NCBI GenBank assembly: GCA_027619995.1 | Contig: JAQCGR010000007.1 | Location: forward strand, 1 to 33,502 | Source of the DNA: Pseudomonadota bacterium | GTDB taxonomy: Bacteria; Pseudomonadota; Alphaproteobacteria; CADEGL01 | DNA: 33,502 nucleotides | Direction of reading: 5' to 3' | Part shown: piece by piece, positions 12,376 to 23,509 of the stretch | Layout: each line of letters opens with the position of its first letter | Position numbering within the stretch: position 1 is the first letter of the stretch | The notes under the pieces: model-generated | What the model was told of the DNA's origin: nothing | The model's input: only the letters and a program-made list of their open reading frames with translations | Database searches by the model: none | Made by a program: the position numbers and the translations under genes

Positions 12376-12382
12376 ACGCCGG

Positions 12383-13357
12383 TCAGGCGTTCGCGGCGAG
12401 CTTGGCGTCCCGGGCCGCGCGCAGGCGCGCGAAATCGTCGCCCGCCAGATAGGAGGAGCGGGTCAGGGGAGAGGCCGAAACCATCAGGAAGCCCTTGCCA
12501 TATGCCATTTTCTCAAAGGCCTGGAACTCCTCCGGCGGCACGAAGCGCTTGACCTCGTGATGGCGCGGCGTCGGCTGCAGATACTGGCCGATGGTCAGGA
12601 AATCGATATCGGCGGCGCGCATGTCGTCCATCACCTGATGAACCTCGCCCCGGTCCTCGCCCAGCCCAACCATCATGCCGGATTTGGTGAAGATGGAGGG
12701 GTCGAGCCGCTTGACCCCGTCGAGCAGGCGCAAGGAATGGAAATACCGCGCGCCCGGCCGCACCGTGGCGTAGAGGCGCGGCACGGTCTCCAGATTGTGG
12801 TTGAAGACATCGGGCCGGGCCTCGACGACGATCTCTAGCGCCCCCTCCTTGCGCAGGAAATCCGGGGTCAGCACCTCGATGGTGGTCTCCGGCGAGCGTT
12901 CGCGGATCGCCCGGATCACCTTGGCGAACTGATCCGCCCCGCCATCGGGCAGATCGTCGCGGTCGACCGAGGTGATAACGACATGGGCCAGGCCCAGTTC
13001 CGCCACCGCCTCGGCCGTGTTCAGCACTTCATGCGGATTGACCGCGCCGGGGATGCCCGTCTTGACGTTGCAGAAGGCGCAGGCTCGCGTGCAGGTATCG
13101 CCAAGGATCATCACCGTGGCGTGCTTCTGGGCCCAGCAGGTGCCGATATTGGGGCAGCCCGCCTCCTCGCAGACCGTGGCGAGGCCCAGGCGGCGCATCA
13201 GCTTGCGCGTCTCGAAATACTGCGGATCGGTCGGCGCCTTGACCCGAATCCAGGCCGGCTTGCGCTTAATCTCCGTCGCCGGCCGGTGGGCCTTCTCGGG
13301 ATGGCGCGGCGCCGCGTCGCCCGCGGCCCTCGGAAACTCTTTTATATCGTTTGGCAC
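12383..13357 (-). CDS. lipA: Lipoyl synthase
   Basis: 324 aa; [13 protein letters not shown] and radical-SAM [13 protein letters not shown] motifs. Confidence 0.96.
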   Translation of the reverse strand: MPNDIKEFPRAAGDAAPRHPEKAHRPATEIKRKPAWIRVKAPTDPQYFETRKLMRRLGLATVCEEAGCPNIGTCWAQKHATVMILGDTCTRACAFCNVKTGIPGAVNPHEVLNTAEAVAELGLAHVVITSVDRDDLPDGGADQFAKVIRAIRERSPETTIEVLTPDFLRKEGALEIVVEARPDVFNHNLETVPRLYATVRPGARYFHSLRLLDGVKRLDPSIFTKSGMMVGLGEDRGEVHQVMDDMRAADIDFLTIGQYLQPTPRHHEVKRFVPPEEFQAFEKMAYGKGFLMVSASPLTRSSYLAGDDFARLRAARDAKLAANA

Positions 13358-13360
13358 GGG

Positions 13361-14761
13361 CTAGAAATGGATGGCGCGGCCGTAGGCGTCAAGCACCGAC
13401 TCATGCATCATCTCCGAGAGGGTCGGATGCGGGAAGACGCTGTGCATCAGTTCCTGCTCCGTCGTCTCCAGGGTCATGGCTACGCCGTAGCCCTGGATCA
13501 GCTCGGTCACCTCGGCCCCGATCATATGGGCGCCCAGCAATTCGCCCGTCTTTTCGTCGAAGATCGTCTTGACCATGCCCTCGACCTCGCCCAGGGCAAT
13601 GGCCTTGCCGTTGCCCTGGAAGGGAAAGCGCCCGACCTTGACCTTGCGCCCGCCCTCCTTGGCCGCCGCCTCGGTCAGGCCGACGCTGGCCACCTGGGGC
13701 TGGCAATAGGTGCAGCCGGGGATGCGCCGCTTGTCGATCGGATGTAACCCCTTCACCCCGGCGATGCGCTCAGCCACCAACACGCCTTCGTGGCTCGCCT
13801 TATGGGCCAGCCAGGGTGCGCCGGCCACGTCGCCGATGGCGTAGACGCCGGGCTCGCCCGTCTCCAGCCATTCGTTGGTGACGATATGACCCTTCTCGAC
13901 CTTCGCCTTGCTGCCCTCCAGGCCCAGATCCTCGACATTGCCGGTGATGCCGACGGCCAGGATGACCCGGTCGTATTCCTTGGTCTCGGTCTTGCCGCCG
14001 ACTTCGATGGTGGCCTTTACCGAATCCTTGCCGGCGGCCAGCTTCGAGACCTTGGCCTCGGTATGAATGGTCATGCCCTGGGCCTTGAAGGCCTTCAACG
14101 CGAAGGCCGAAATCTCCTCGTCCTCGACCGGCAGGATGCGCGGCAGGACCTCAACCACCGTCACCTCCGCGCCCATCGTCCGATAGAAGCTCGCGAATTC
14201 GATGCCGATAGCGCCCGAGCCGATGACCAGCAGGCTCTTGGGCATGGCCTCCGGAACCATCGCTTCCTTGTAGGTCCAGATCAGCTTGCCGTCGGGCTCC
14301 AGCCCCGGCAGGGCCCGTGCCCGCGCGCCTGTGGCCAGGATGATGTTCTTGGCGCTCAGGCTGGCGACCTCCTTGCCGTCCTTGGTCACGACGACCTTCC
14401 CTTTGCCCGCCAGCTTGCCGGTGCCGTCGATCACCTCGACCTTGTTCTTCTTCAGCAGATGCGTGACGCCGTTGTTGAGGCGCCGCGCGACGGTGCGCGA
14501 GCGCTTGACCACGGCTGCCATGTCGAAGCCGACATTCTCGGCCTTCAGCCCGTAATCCTTGGCGTTCTGCATGTAGTGATAGATTTCCGAGGTGCGCAGC
14601 AGGGCCTTGGTCGGGATGCAGCCCCAGTTCAGGCAGATGCCGCCCAGATGCTCGCGCTCGACCACAACGGTCTTGAGCCCCAGCTGCGCCGCGCGGATCG
14701 CCGCGACATAGCCGCCGGGGCCGCCGCCGAGCACGATCAGGTCGAAAGTCTTGTCAGCCAT
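13361..14761 (-). CDS. lpdA: Dihydrolipoyl dehydrogenase (E3)
   Basis: 466 aa; GGGPGGYVAAIRAAQLG, disulfide GGICLNWGCIPTKALL, C-terminal HPHPTLSE-type active site (FPHPTLSEMMHE). Confidence 0.96.
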   Translation of the reverse strand: MADKTFDLIVLGGGPGGYVAAIRAAQLGLKTVVVEREHLGGICLNWGCIPTKALLRTSEIYHYMQNAKDYGLKAENVGFDMAAVVKRSRTVARRLNNGVTHLLKKNKVEVIDGTGKLAGKGKVVVTKDGKEVASLSAKNIILATGARARALPGLEPDGKLIWTYKEAMVPEAMPKSLLVIGSGAIGIEFASFYRTMGAEVTVVEVLPRILPVEDEEISAFALKAFKAQGMTIHTEAKVSKLAAGKDSVKATIEVGGKTETKEYDRVILAVGITGNVEDLGLEGSKAKVEKGHIVTNEWLETGEPGVYAIGDVAGAPWLAHKASHEGVLVAERIAGVKGLHPIDKRRIPGCTYCQPQVASVGLTEAAAKEGGRKVKVGRFPFQGNGKAIALGEVEGMVKTIFDEKTGELLGAHMIGAEVTELIQGYGVAMTLETTEQELMHSVFPHPTLSEMMHESVLDAYGRAIHF

Positions 14762-14804
14762 GTGTCCGTTCCGTTTTTCTGGCTTTCATATTGGCAACGG
14801 CTCC

Positions 14805-14845
14805 TCATCCTGAGGAGCGCGCGCAGCGCGCGTCTCGAAGGATGA
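14805..14845. repeat. Palindromic REP-like element in the lpdA-pdhC gap
   Basis: tcatcctgaggagcgcgcgcagcgcgcgtctcgaaggatga: outer arms tcatcct/aggatga plus an internal GCGC-rich palindrome. Confidence 0.8.
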
Positions 14846-14866
14846 TTGGCACACCGCTCCCCTTCC

Positions 14867-16228
14867 CTAAAGCAGCATCGTCAGCGGATCCTCGATCAGG
14901 CGCTTGAAGGCCTGCATCAGCTGGGCGCCGACCGCCCCGTCGATGGACCGATGATCGACCGACAGGGTGCAGCTCATCACCGTGGCGATCGCCAGGGCGC
15001 CGTTCTTGACCACCGGCCGCTGCTCGCCCGCGCCCACGGCCAGGATCGCGCCCTGGCCCGGGTTGATCACCGCGCTGAACTCGCGCACGCCGAACATGCC
15101 CAGGTTGGACACCGTGAAGGTGCCGCCCTGGTATTCCTCCGGCGCCAGCTTGCCGGCCCGCGCCCGTTCGGCGAGATCCTTCGTCTCGCGCGAGATCGCG
15201 GCCAGGCCCTTGCCGCTGGCGTCGCGGATCACCGGGGTGATCAACCCGTCGTCCAAGGCGACCGCCACGGAGACATCGGCGCGCGAGAAGCGGCGCGTCG
15301 CCGTCTCGGTCCAGGTCGCATTGGCGGCCGGCACTTTGAGCAGGGCCAGGGCGGCCGCGCGGACGACGAAATCGTTGACCGAAATCCGGTAGGCGTCCGG
15401 CCCGTCCTTCGGTGCGCGGGCGTTCAATGCCTTGCGCGTCTCCAGCAGCGCATCGATCTCGCAATCCATCGTCACGTAGAAATGCGGCGCTGTCTGCTTC
15501 GATTCGGCCATGCGCTTGGCGATCACCTTGCGCATACCCGAATGGGGAATCTCCTCATAGGCCGGGAGCAAATCGTCCGGCAATGTCGGCGATTTCGCCG
15601 CCGGTGCGGGCGCGCTGGGCTTGGCCGCCGCAGCGTCCTGCCGGGCAGGCTGGGCAGCGGACGCCGCCTGGGCCTTGCCGTCGCCCCGGATCATGGCCTC
15701 GATATCGGCCTTCACGACCCGTCTATGCGGCCCGCTGCCGGGTATCTTCGAAAGATCGATCCCGGCTTGCTGCGCCATGCGCTTTGCCAGCGGGCTGGCG
15801 ACCAGGCGGTCGCCGGAACCAGATTGCTGCGCGGGTTTCGCCTCGGTCGCGGGCGCGGAAGCCTCCCCCTTCTTGGATTCCTGGGGCGCCTGCTTCTCCG
15901 CCACCGGTTCGGGTTTTTCCGCCTTGGCCGCGGTACCGCCGCCGCCAGCCGATCCCCCCGCGTCCTTCAGGGCGGATTCGTCCTCGCCTTCCTCCAACAG
16001 GATGGCGATGGGCGCGTTGACCGCGACCCCCTCCGTGCCGTCGGGCACAAGAATTTTGCCGAGCGTTCCCTCGTCGACCGCCTCGACCTCCATGGTCGCC
16101 TTGTCGGTCTCGATCTCGGCGATCACGTCGCCCGCCGAGATGGCATCGCCTTCCTTCTTGAGCCAGCGGGCCAGGGTGCCCTCCGACATGGTGGGCGAAA
16201 GGGCGGGCATGGTGATTTCAATGGTCAT
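14867..16228 (-). CDS. pdhC: Pyruvate dehydrogenase E2, dihydrolipoyllysine acetyltransferase
   Basis: 453 aa; lipoyl domain [19 protein letters not shown]3-binding domain, catalytic DHRSIDGA. Confidence 0.95.
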   Translation of the reverse strand: MTIEITMPALSPTMSEGTLARWLKKEGDAISAGDVIAEIETDKATMEVEAVDEGTLGKILVPDGTEGVAVNAPIAILLEEGEDESALKDAGGSAGGGGTAAKAEKPEPVAEKQAPQESKKGEASAPATEAKPAQQSGSGDRLVASPLAKRMAQQAGIDLSKIPGSGPHRRVVKADIEAMIRGDGKAQAASAAQPARQDAAAAKPSAPAPAAKSPTLPDDLLPAYEEIPHSGMRKVIAKRMAESKQTAPHFYVTMDCEIDALLETRKALNARAPKDGPDAYRISVNDFVVRAAALALLKVPAANATWTETATRRFSRADVSVAVALDDGLITPVIRDASGKGLAAISRETKDLAERARAGKLAPEEYQGGTFTVSNLGMFGVREFSAVINPGQGAILAVGAGEQRPVVKNGALAIATVMSCTLSVDHRSIDGAVGAQLMQAFKRLIEDPLTMLL

Positions 16229-16261
16229 GATTTCGGTCTCGGCTGCATCGGTATGAGGAGG

Positions 16262-17716
16262 TCAATCGCGGTAGCAGACGGATTTCGCCGCGGCGACCAC
16301 GCGCGCGGCATCGGGCAGGGCCAGAGCCTCCAGATTGGCGGCATAGGGCAACGGCACATCCTCGGCGCAGACCCGCACGACCGGCGCATCGAGCCAGTCG
16401 AAGGCCTGCTCCATCATCACCGCCGCGATCTCGGAGCCGATACCCGCGACGGGCCAGCCCTCTTCCAGGCTGACGATCCGGTTGGTCTTCTTGACCGAGG
16501 CGACAATGGTATCGGTGTCCATCGGGCGCAGGGTCCGGAGGTTGATGACCTCGGCGTCGATACCCTCCTCCGCCAGCTTCTCGGCTGCCTCCAGCGCGAC
16601 CGTGACCATGTGGGAATAGGCCGTGATGGTGACATCGTTGCCCGGCCGGACGATCTGCGCCTTGCCGATGCGGACGATCCAATCGGGATGGTCCGGTACC
16701 TCAAAACTCTGGCCGTAGAGCAATTCGTTTTCGAGCACGACCACCGGGTTGGGATCGCGGATCGCCGCCTTGATCAGACCCTTGGCGTCGGCCGCGGACC
16801 AGGGCGCGACAACCAGCAGACCGGGGCAATGGGCGTACCAGCTGCCGTAATCCTGGGAATGCTGGGCCGCGACCCGGCTGGCCGCACCGTTCGGCCCGCG
16901 AAAGACGATCGGACAGCCCATCTGCCCGCCGCTCATGTAATTCGTCTTGGCGGCGGAATTGATGATCTGATCCATCGCCTGCATGGCGAAGTTGAAGGTC
17001 ATGAACTCGACGATGGGCCGTAACCCGGCCATCGCCGCGCCAACCCCCAGTCCCGTAAAGCCATGCTCGGTGATCGGCGTGTCGATCACCCGCTTCTCGC
17101 CGAACTCCTCGAGCAACCCCTGGCTGACCTTGTAGGCGCCCTGGTACTGCGCCACTTCCTCGCCCATCAGGAAGACATTGCCGTCGCGCCGCATCTCCTC
17201 GGCCATGCCGTCGCGGATCGCCTCGCGCACGGTCTGGGCGATCGTCGGGCCGTCATATTCGGCCTCGATATCCGCCGGACGGGCGGCCTTGGGCGGCGTT
17301 TTCTCGGATTTCGCCTCGGGCTTGGACTTTGCCTCGGCTTTGGGGGCTTCGGATTTGGGTTCGTCAGCCTCGGTCGCCTCGTCCCCGTCCGATGGCCCGG
17401 CATCGCCTTCCGGTTCTGCGGCGGGACTGGAGCCGGGTTTCGGCGCCGCCTCGTCGAGGGCGCCCTCATCCTCATCCTCGCCCAACAGCAGGGCGATCGG
17501 CGTGTTGATCGCTACGCCCTCGGTGCCGTCCTGGATCAGGATGCGGCCCAAGGTGCCGTCATCGACGGCCTCGACCTCCATGGTCGCCTTGTCGGTCTCG
17601 ATCTCGGCGATCACATCGCCGGCGGCGACGGCATCGCCTTCCTTCTTGAGCCAACGTGCGAGCGTCCCCTCGGTCATGGTGGGCGACAGCGCCGGCATCA
17701 GTACCTCGACAGGCAT
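16262..17716 (-). CDS. pdhB: Pyruvate dehydrogenase E1 beta with N-terminal lipoyl domain
   Basis: 484 aa; N-terminal lipoyl domain ([15 protein letters not shown]), acidic/Pro/Lys linker, E1 beta domain [32 protein letters not shown]. Confidence 0.95.
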   Translation of the reverse strand: MPVEVLMPALSPTMTEGTLARWLKKEGDAVAAGDVIAEIETDKATMEVEAVDDGTLGRILIQDGTEGVAINTPIALLLGEDEDEGALDEAAPKPGSSPAAEPEGDAGPSDGDEATEADEPKSEAPKAEAKSKPEAKSEKTPPKAARPADIEAEYDGPTIAQTVREAIRDGMAEEMRRDGNVFLMGEEVAQYQGAYKVSQGLLEEFGEKRVIDTPITEHGFTGLGVGAAMAGLRPIVEFMTFNFAMQAMDQIINSAAKTNYMSGGQMGCPIVFRGPNGAASRVAAQHSQDYGSWYAHCPGLLVVAPWSAADAKGLIKAAIRDPNPVVVLENELLYGQSFEVPDHPDWIVRIGKAQIVRPGNDVTITAYSHMVTVALEAAEKLAEEGIDAEVINLRTLRPMDTDTIVASVKKTNRIVSLEEGWPVAGIGSEIAAVMMEQAFDWLDAPVVRVCAEDVPLPYAANLEALALPDAARVVAAAKSVCYRD

Positions 17717-17761
17717 CTCGCCTCCTTGAGTACGGCGTCTGGGCGTTTCAAAGCGCCGCGG

Positions 17762-18847
17762 TCAGGCCGCGGCCACATCCTCTTTGAGGACATCGGTGTA
17801 GAGTTCGGAGGGATCGGGCTCCGGGCTGTCCTGGGCGAATTCGGCCGCTTCCTTGACCTGGGCGCGGACGGCCTTGTCGATCTCCTTCAGGTCGTCCTCG
17901 CTTGCCAACTTTTCGGCGAGAATGCGCTCCTTCAGATGCTCGATCGGGTCGAGCTCCTCGCGCACCTTCTGAACCTCTTCCCGGGTCCGATATTTGGCCG
18001 GGTCGGACATGGAATGGCCGCGATAGCGATAGGTCGCCATCTCCAGGATATAGGGGCCGTCGCCGGCGCGCGCATGGGCCAGCGCCTTGTCCCCCGCCTC
18101 TTTCACGGCGAGGACGTCCATGCCGTCGACCATTTCGCCGGGAATGCCGTAGGCATGGCCGCGCTCAAACAGATCGCCGCCGGCCGCGGCGCGCTGAACC
18201 GAGGTGCCCATACCGTATTTGTTGTTCTCGATGACGTAGACCACCGGCAGATGCCAGAGCGCCGCCATGTTGAAGGATTCGTAGACCTGGCCCTGGTTGA
18301 CCGCGCCGTCGCCCAGATAGGTCATGCAGACAAAACCGTCCTCGCGATAGCGGTGCGCGAAGGCGATGCCCGTGCCGATCGGCACCTGGGCGGCGACGAT
18401 GCCGTGCCCGCCGTAAAAGTTCCGCTCCTTGCTGAACATATGCATGGAGCCGCCCTTGCCCTTGGAATAGCCGGTACGCCGCCCGGTCAGTTCCGCCAGC
18501 ACGCCCTTGGGGTCCATGCCGCAGGCGATCATATGGCCGTGATCGCGGTAGCTGGTGATGACGGTATCGCCCTCGATCGCAGCCGCCTGCATCCCCACCA
18601 CCACGGCCTCCTGGCCGATATAGAGGTGGCAGAAACCGCCGATCAGGCCCATGCCGTACATCTGGCCCGCCCGCTCCTCGAGCCGGCGAATCTCCAGCAT
18701 TTCCTTGTAGTAGTGGAGAAGGTCCTCGGCGGAATACGCACCAATATCGGTGCCGGATCCGGACTCGCTTTTGCCCTGCGCCTTGTCCTTGCGGGCCGCG
18801 CCGGCCGCCTTCCGCCCCTTCGAGGCAGTCGCTTTCGTTCGCGCCAT
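17762..18847 (-). CDS. pdhA: Pyruvate dehydrogenase E1 alpha
   Basis: 361 aa; RRTGYSKGKGGSMHMF, TPP motif GDGAVNQGQVYESFNMAALW, phosphorylation-loop-like YRYRGHSMSDP. Confidence 0.95.
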   Translation of the reverse strand: MARTKATASKGRKAAGAARKDKAQGKSESGSGTDIGAYSAEDLLHYYKEMLEIRRLEERAGQMYGMGLIGGFCHLYIGQEAVVVGMQAAAIEGDTVITSYRDHGHMIACGMDPKGVLAELTGRRTGYSKGKGGSMHMFSKERNFYGGHGIVAAQVPIGTGIAFAHRYREDGFVCMTYLGDGAVNQGQVYESFNMAALWHLPVVYVIENNKYGMGTSVQRAAAGGDLFERGHAYGIPGEMVDGMDVLAVKEAGDKALAHARAGDGPYILEMATYRYRGHSMSDPAKYRTREEVQKVREELDPIEHLKERILAEKLASEDDLKEIDKAVRAQVKEAAEFAQDSPEPDPSELYTDVLKEDVAAA

Positions 18848-19135
18848 GCTCTCTCCCCGTTTCGGGCCTGAAAGCCCGTTTGGCCAGAAAGACTAATGCA
18901 TCACCGGGCCTTCGGCCAGAGCTAAGAGAAAAGTCACTGAGTGGTTACAAAATCAGCGGTCATTGCCGATTATCGGCATCCGCTGTCGCAGTTCCGCCCT
19001 GCGCGCACTTTCAGCGCCTCGATGCGGCGAGATCGACGCGCCGAGATCTGGCTAAACCGAATGCAGCGGCCGGGTTATAGCCGGCGATATGGTCGATATG
19101 CAGGACATGCGCCGACAATCGGTCGGCCCGCCTGC

Positions 19136-19465
19136 CTAATTCAGGGAAACCGTGCGCGGCAGCAGGATGATGTATTCGTTCGGCCCGACGAAATCGAGGG
19201 TCCAGCGCACCCTCTCGTCCAGCATGTCGGGGTCCAGGCTTTCCGGCTTCAGCAGCGCGACGCGGCGGTCGAGCACTTCGCGCTCGGCCCGGGCCGCATC
19301 GAGGATTGCCCGGCCTTCCTGAATCTCCTGCTTATAAAGCCACAATGTGAAGACGCTGCGGTCGCCGGTCAGGCCGTGATAGGCAAAATAACCGATCATC
19401 ATTGCGCCGAGGACGGGCGCCAGGATGAAGCGGGAGCGACGGCGGATTTCGCGCAGGGCTGACAT
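19136..19465 (-). CDS. FtsB/DivIC-family septum formation initiator
   Basis: 109 aa; N-terminal TM then coiled coil (LYKQEIQEGRAILDAARAEREVLDRRVALLKPESLDPDMLDERVR); syntenic between pdhA and eno. Confidence 0.85.
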   Translation of the reverse strand: MSALREIRRRSRFILAPVLGAMMIGYFAYHGLTGDRSVFTLWLYKQEIQEGRAILDAARAEREVLDRRVALLKPESLDPDMLDERVRWTLDFVGPNEYIILLPRTVSLN

Positions 19466-19618
19466 GACCCGCAGGGAATCACAGGCGATTCCCGTCGGTC
19501 AACAGAAATTTATTGTAGAATCAATATATTCTCGGGTTTTCCTGAGTCCCACTATAGGTGGTGAAGAAGTCTCCCGGGACTCGCTGATTCAGCTAAGCGA
19601 TTCACCTTCAACAGGAAT

Positions 19619-20662
19619 TCACCCGCCCGCGACCACCTCGGCCAGGGTCGCGGCCGCCTCTTCCACCGCCGCGCGGTCCGCGTCCAGATGGGTCAGCGCG
19701 CGCATGACCGTCGGGCCGAACACGCCGATCCGGACGCCCTTGGCGACAAGCCCGTCGTGAATCTCCTTGGCGCTGCGGCCGGTTCCCGCGACATCGATGA
19801 AGACGATGTTGGTCTGGATCTGGTCCATGTCGATGCCGATCCCCGGCACCTCGGCCAGGGCCGCGCCCAGGGCGCGCGCATTGGCATGGTCCTCGGCCAG
19901 GCGCTCGATGTTGTTCTCCAGCGCATAGAGCCCCGCAGCCGCGATAATTCCCGACTGGCGCATCGCGCCGCCGAACTGATGCTTGAAGCGCCAGGCCCGT
20001 TCGATGAAATCGCCCGGGCCGGCCAAAACCGCGCCGACCGGCGCGCCCAGCCCCTTGGTGAAATCGAGCCAGACCGTATCGACCGCTTTCGTGTGCTCGG
20101 TCGCGGGCAGGCCGCTGGCGACGACCGCGTTCATCAGCCGCGCGCCGTCCATATGGACCGCCATCCCGTGCTCCCGCGCGACCGCCGCCACGGCGGCGAT
20201 CCGCTCAAGCGTCCAGACCCGGCCACCGCCCCACATGGTCGTCTGCTCGACATGCAACAGGCGCGAGGTCGGATGGTGGTGGCGATAGCCGCGCACGGCG
20301 TCCCTCACCTGTTCGGGCGTATAGATGCCGTTCTCGCCCTCCAGGGTGCGGCTCATCACGCCGTTCAGCGCCGCCGGGCCGCCGGCTTCCCAATGCAGGG
20401 TATGGGCGGTCTTGTCGAGGATCACCTCGTCGCCCGGCTCGCAATGGACGCGGTAGGCGATGGCGTTGCACATGGTGCCCGAGGGCAGGAAGACGGCCTG
20501 TTCCTTGCCCAGCATCTCGGCCGCCAGTTCCTGCAGCCGATTGGTCGTCGGATCCTCCTTGGCCTGCTCGTTGCCGACCTCCGCCTCGTAGATAGCCCTG
20601 CGCATCCCCTCCGAGGGACGGGTGACGGTGTCGCTGTACAGATCAATGCGGATATCGGGCAT
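19619..20662 (-). CDS. ltaE: Low-specificity L-threonine aldolase (PLP, fold type I)
   Basis: 347 aa; IDLYSDTVTRPSEGMRRAIYEAEVGNEQ, MDGARLMNA, VDTVWLDFTKGLGAPVGAVLAG. Confidence 0.9.
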   Translation of the reverse strand: MPDIRIDLYSDTVTRPSEGMRRAIYEAEVGNEQAKEDPTTNRLQELAAEMLGKEQAVFLPSGTMCNAIAYRVHCEPGDEVILDKTAHTLHWEAGGPAALNGVMSRTLEGENGIYTPEQVRDAVRGYRHHHPTSRLLHVEQTTMWGGGRVWTLERIAAVAAVAREHGMAVHMDGARLMNAVVASGLPATEHTKAVDTVWLDFTKGLGAPVGAVLAGPGDFIERAWRFKHQFGGAMRQSGIIAAAGLYALENNIERLAEDHANARALGAALAEVPGIGIDMDQIQTNIVFIDVAGTGRSAKEIHDGLVAKGVRIGVFGPTVMRALTHLDADRAAVEEAAATLAEVVAGG

Positions 20663-20734
20663 GGCAGCCTCGTTGGCAGTGGTTATACGGATCTAACGGT
20701 TAAAATGGTCGATATAAGGAAAAGCCGTGCCACA

Positions 20735-20817
20735 CCCCACCTCACCCTCCCAAGCCTTCGGCGCGGGTCCCTCCCTCTCCCCCCCCAGGGGGAGGAGAGG
20801 GCCGGGGTGAGGTGGGG
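20735..20817. repeat. Intergenic inverted repeat / REP-like hairpin downstream of eno
   Basis: Outer arms ccccacctcaccc (20735-20747) and gggtgaggtgggg (20805-20817); inner hairpin ccctctcc...ggagaggg (20773-20801). Confidence 0.8.
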
Positions 20818-20848
20818 AGGGCACGCCCCCCCTCGAACGGGTTGGGAG

Positions 20849-22180
<1,332 letters not shown>

Positions 22181-22294
22181 TCATCGCCACTGGCGTAATC
22201 AATACAAGTCGCCGGTCGCTTGATCCCTGCCCTCGCCTGGGCCACCATGCCGGGTATGTAATTCCACATAATGGATGTAAATTATCCTGATATT

Positions 22295-22307
22295 GGTATA
22301 ATATACC
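22295..22307. promoter_or_regulatory. Perfect inverted repeat ggtata-a-tatacc in the AT-rich eno/xre divergent region (possible operator/promoter)
   Basis: GGTATAATATACC in an AT-rich island (about 22262-22340); contains TATAAT; lies 68 bp upstream of the xre ATG. Confidence 0.4.
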
Positions 22308-22374
22308 CATTTATGATGAAAACAAAACTAAAATTTACCCACCTCCCGCGTCCCTGTTTGGGCAAGGGCAGCCC

Positions 22375-22605
22375 ATGACGCCGAGCCAATGCAAGATGGC
22401 GCGCAGCGCCCTGGGATGGAGTCTGCGCAATGCGGCCGACAAAGCCGGAATCGGCATCAACACCCTGGTGCGGATCGAAAAAAACGCGGATGTCCGGGTC
22501 AGCACGATCCGCAAGTTGCGAACCGCCTTCGAAGCCGCGGGCATTGCCTTCCTGGCCGATGACGGCCGGGGCTGCGGCATTCGCTATGGTTTGGACCGGG
22601 ATTAG
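22375..22605 (+). CDS. Small XRE-family HTH transcriptional regulator
   Basis: 76 aa; CKMARSALGWSLRNAADKAGIGINTLVRIEKNADVRVSTIRKLRTAFEAAGIAFL, an HTH_3-like pattern. Confidence 0.82.
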   Translation: MTPSQCKMARSALGWSLRNAADKAGIGINTLVRIEKNADVRVSTIRKLRTAFEAAGIAFLADDGRGCGIRYGLDRD

Positions 22606-22640
22606 TCAGCCGGCCACCAGCCACCCTTTTTAGGCGCCGG

Positions 22641-23453
22641 TCAGCCGCTCGCCAGAACGACGTGACCCCGGATTTTCCCGGCAACCGGCCCCTCGCCATG
22701 GGCCGCCGCGATCGCCGCGGCCGCGCGGTCGGTCGTGCGCTCCAATCCTTCCGGATCGCGCGCCTCTATCTCGTTGCGCAGCGGCGTGCCCTGGCAGAAT
22801 GCGATGGCCGGGATGCGAGGGTCCGAGGCGCTGCTGGTTTCCTCGATCGTCGCGATGTTGACGGCGGAAAATCCGGCTTGGCGCAGGTCCGCTTCGATCT
22901 GTCCAACATCGTGATAGCCGTGCGGTGTCCGGGCCATGAAACGGGGCGGATCGTCGGGAAAGACCGTGCCGGCGGCCTCGGTCACGATCCGCGCGAAATC
23001 GTTGTGTTCAATGCCGTCCCAGGTGTTGAACAGGAACCGCCCGCCCGGCTTGAGGACGCGCCGTGCCTCGCGATAGCCGGCGACCCGATCGGGAAAGAAC
23101 ATCACGCCGAATTGGCAGCAGACCGCGTCGAAACTGGCGTCCCCGAACGGCAGGTCGAGGGCGTCCGCCTGCCGCCACTCGATGCGCGCGTCGGGCGCCT
23201 GCCGGCTCCTCGCGCGATCCAACATGGGCGGGTTGAGGTCGCTGACGACATAGCGCGCATGCTCCCCGAGCAGCGACGCCAGGGCACGTGTCACTGCGCC
23301 GCTGCCCGCCGCCGTCTCCAAGACATGCTCGGGCTTCGCCGCCGCGACCCGGCGAGCCAGATCGGACGCGAAACTTTCGAAGATGAGCGGGACGAGATAG
23401 CTATCGTAGATTTCGGGGACCGACCCCGCGAAAACCTTGTCGCTCTCCGCCAT
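22641..23453 (-). CDS. Class I SAM-dependent methyltransferase
   Basis: 270 aa; VLETAAGSGAVTRALA (motif I), DLNPPMLDRAR, ADALDLPFGDASFDAVCCQFGVMFFPDR, RVLKPGGRFLFNTWD. Confidence 0.88.
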   Translation of the reverse strand: MAESDKVFAGSVPEIYDSYLVPLIFESFASDLARRVAAAKPEHVLETAAGSGAVTRALASLLGEHARYVVSDLNPPMLDRARSRQAPDARIEWRQADALDLPFGDASFDAVCCQFGVMFFPDRVAGYREARRVLKPGGRFLFNTWDGIEHNDFARIVTEAAGTVFPDDPPRFMARTPHGYHDVGQIEADLRQAGFSAVNIATIEETSSASDPRIPAIAFCQGTPLRNEIEARDPEGLERTTDRAAAAIAAAHGEGPVAGKIRGHVVLASG

Positions 23454-23509
23454 CGGCGCAACTCCCGTTCCAGCAAGGGTAAGCTAGGCCACGAGGCTTC
23501 GTCTCCGGC

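Noticed and set aside
14846-18871. 725-aa and 602-aa plus-strand ORFs across the pdh genes
   Set aside because: Antisense shadows of pdhC/pdhB/pdhA; no recognisable motifs.
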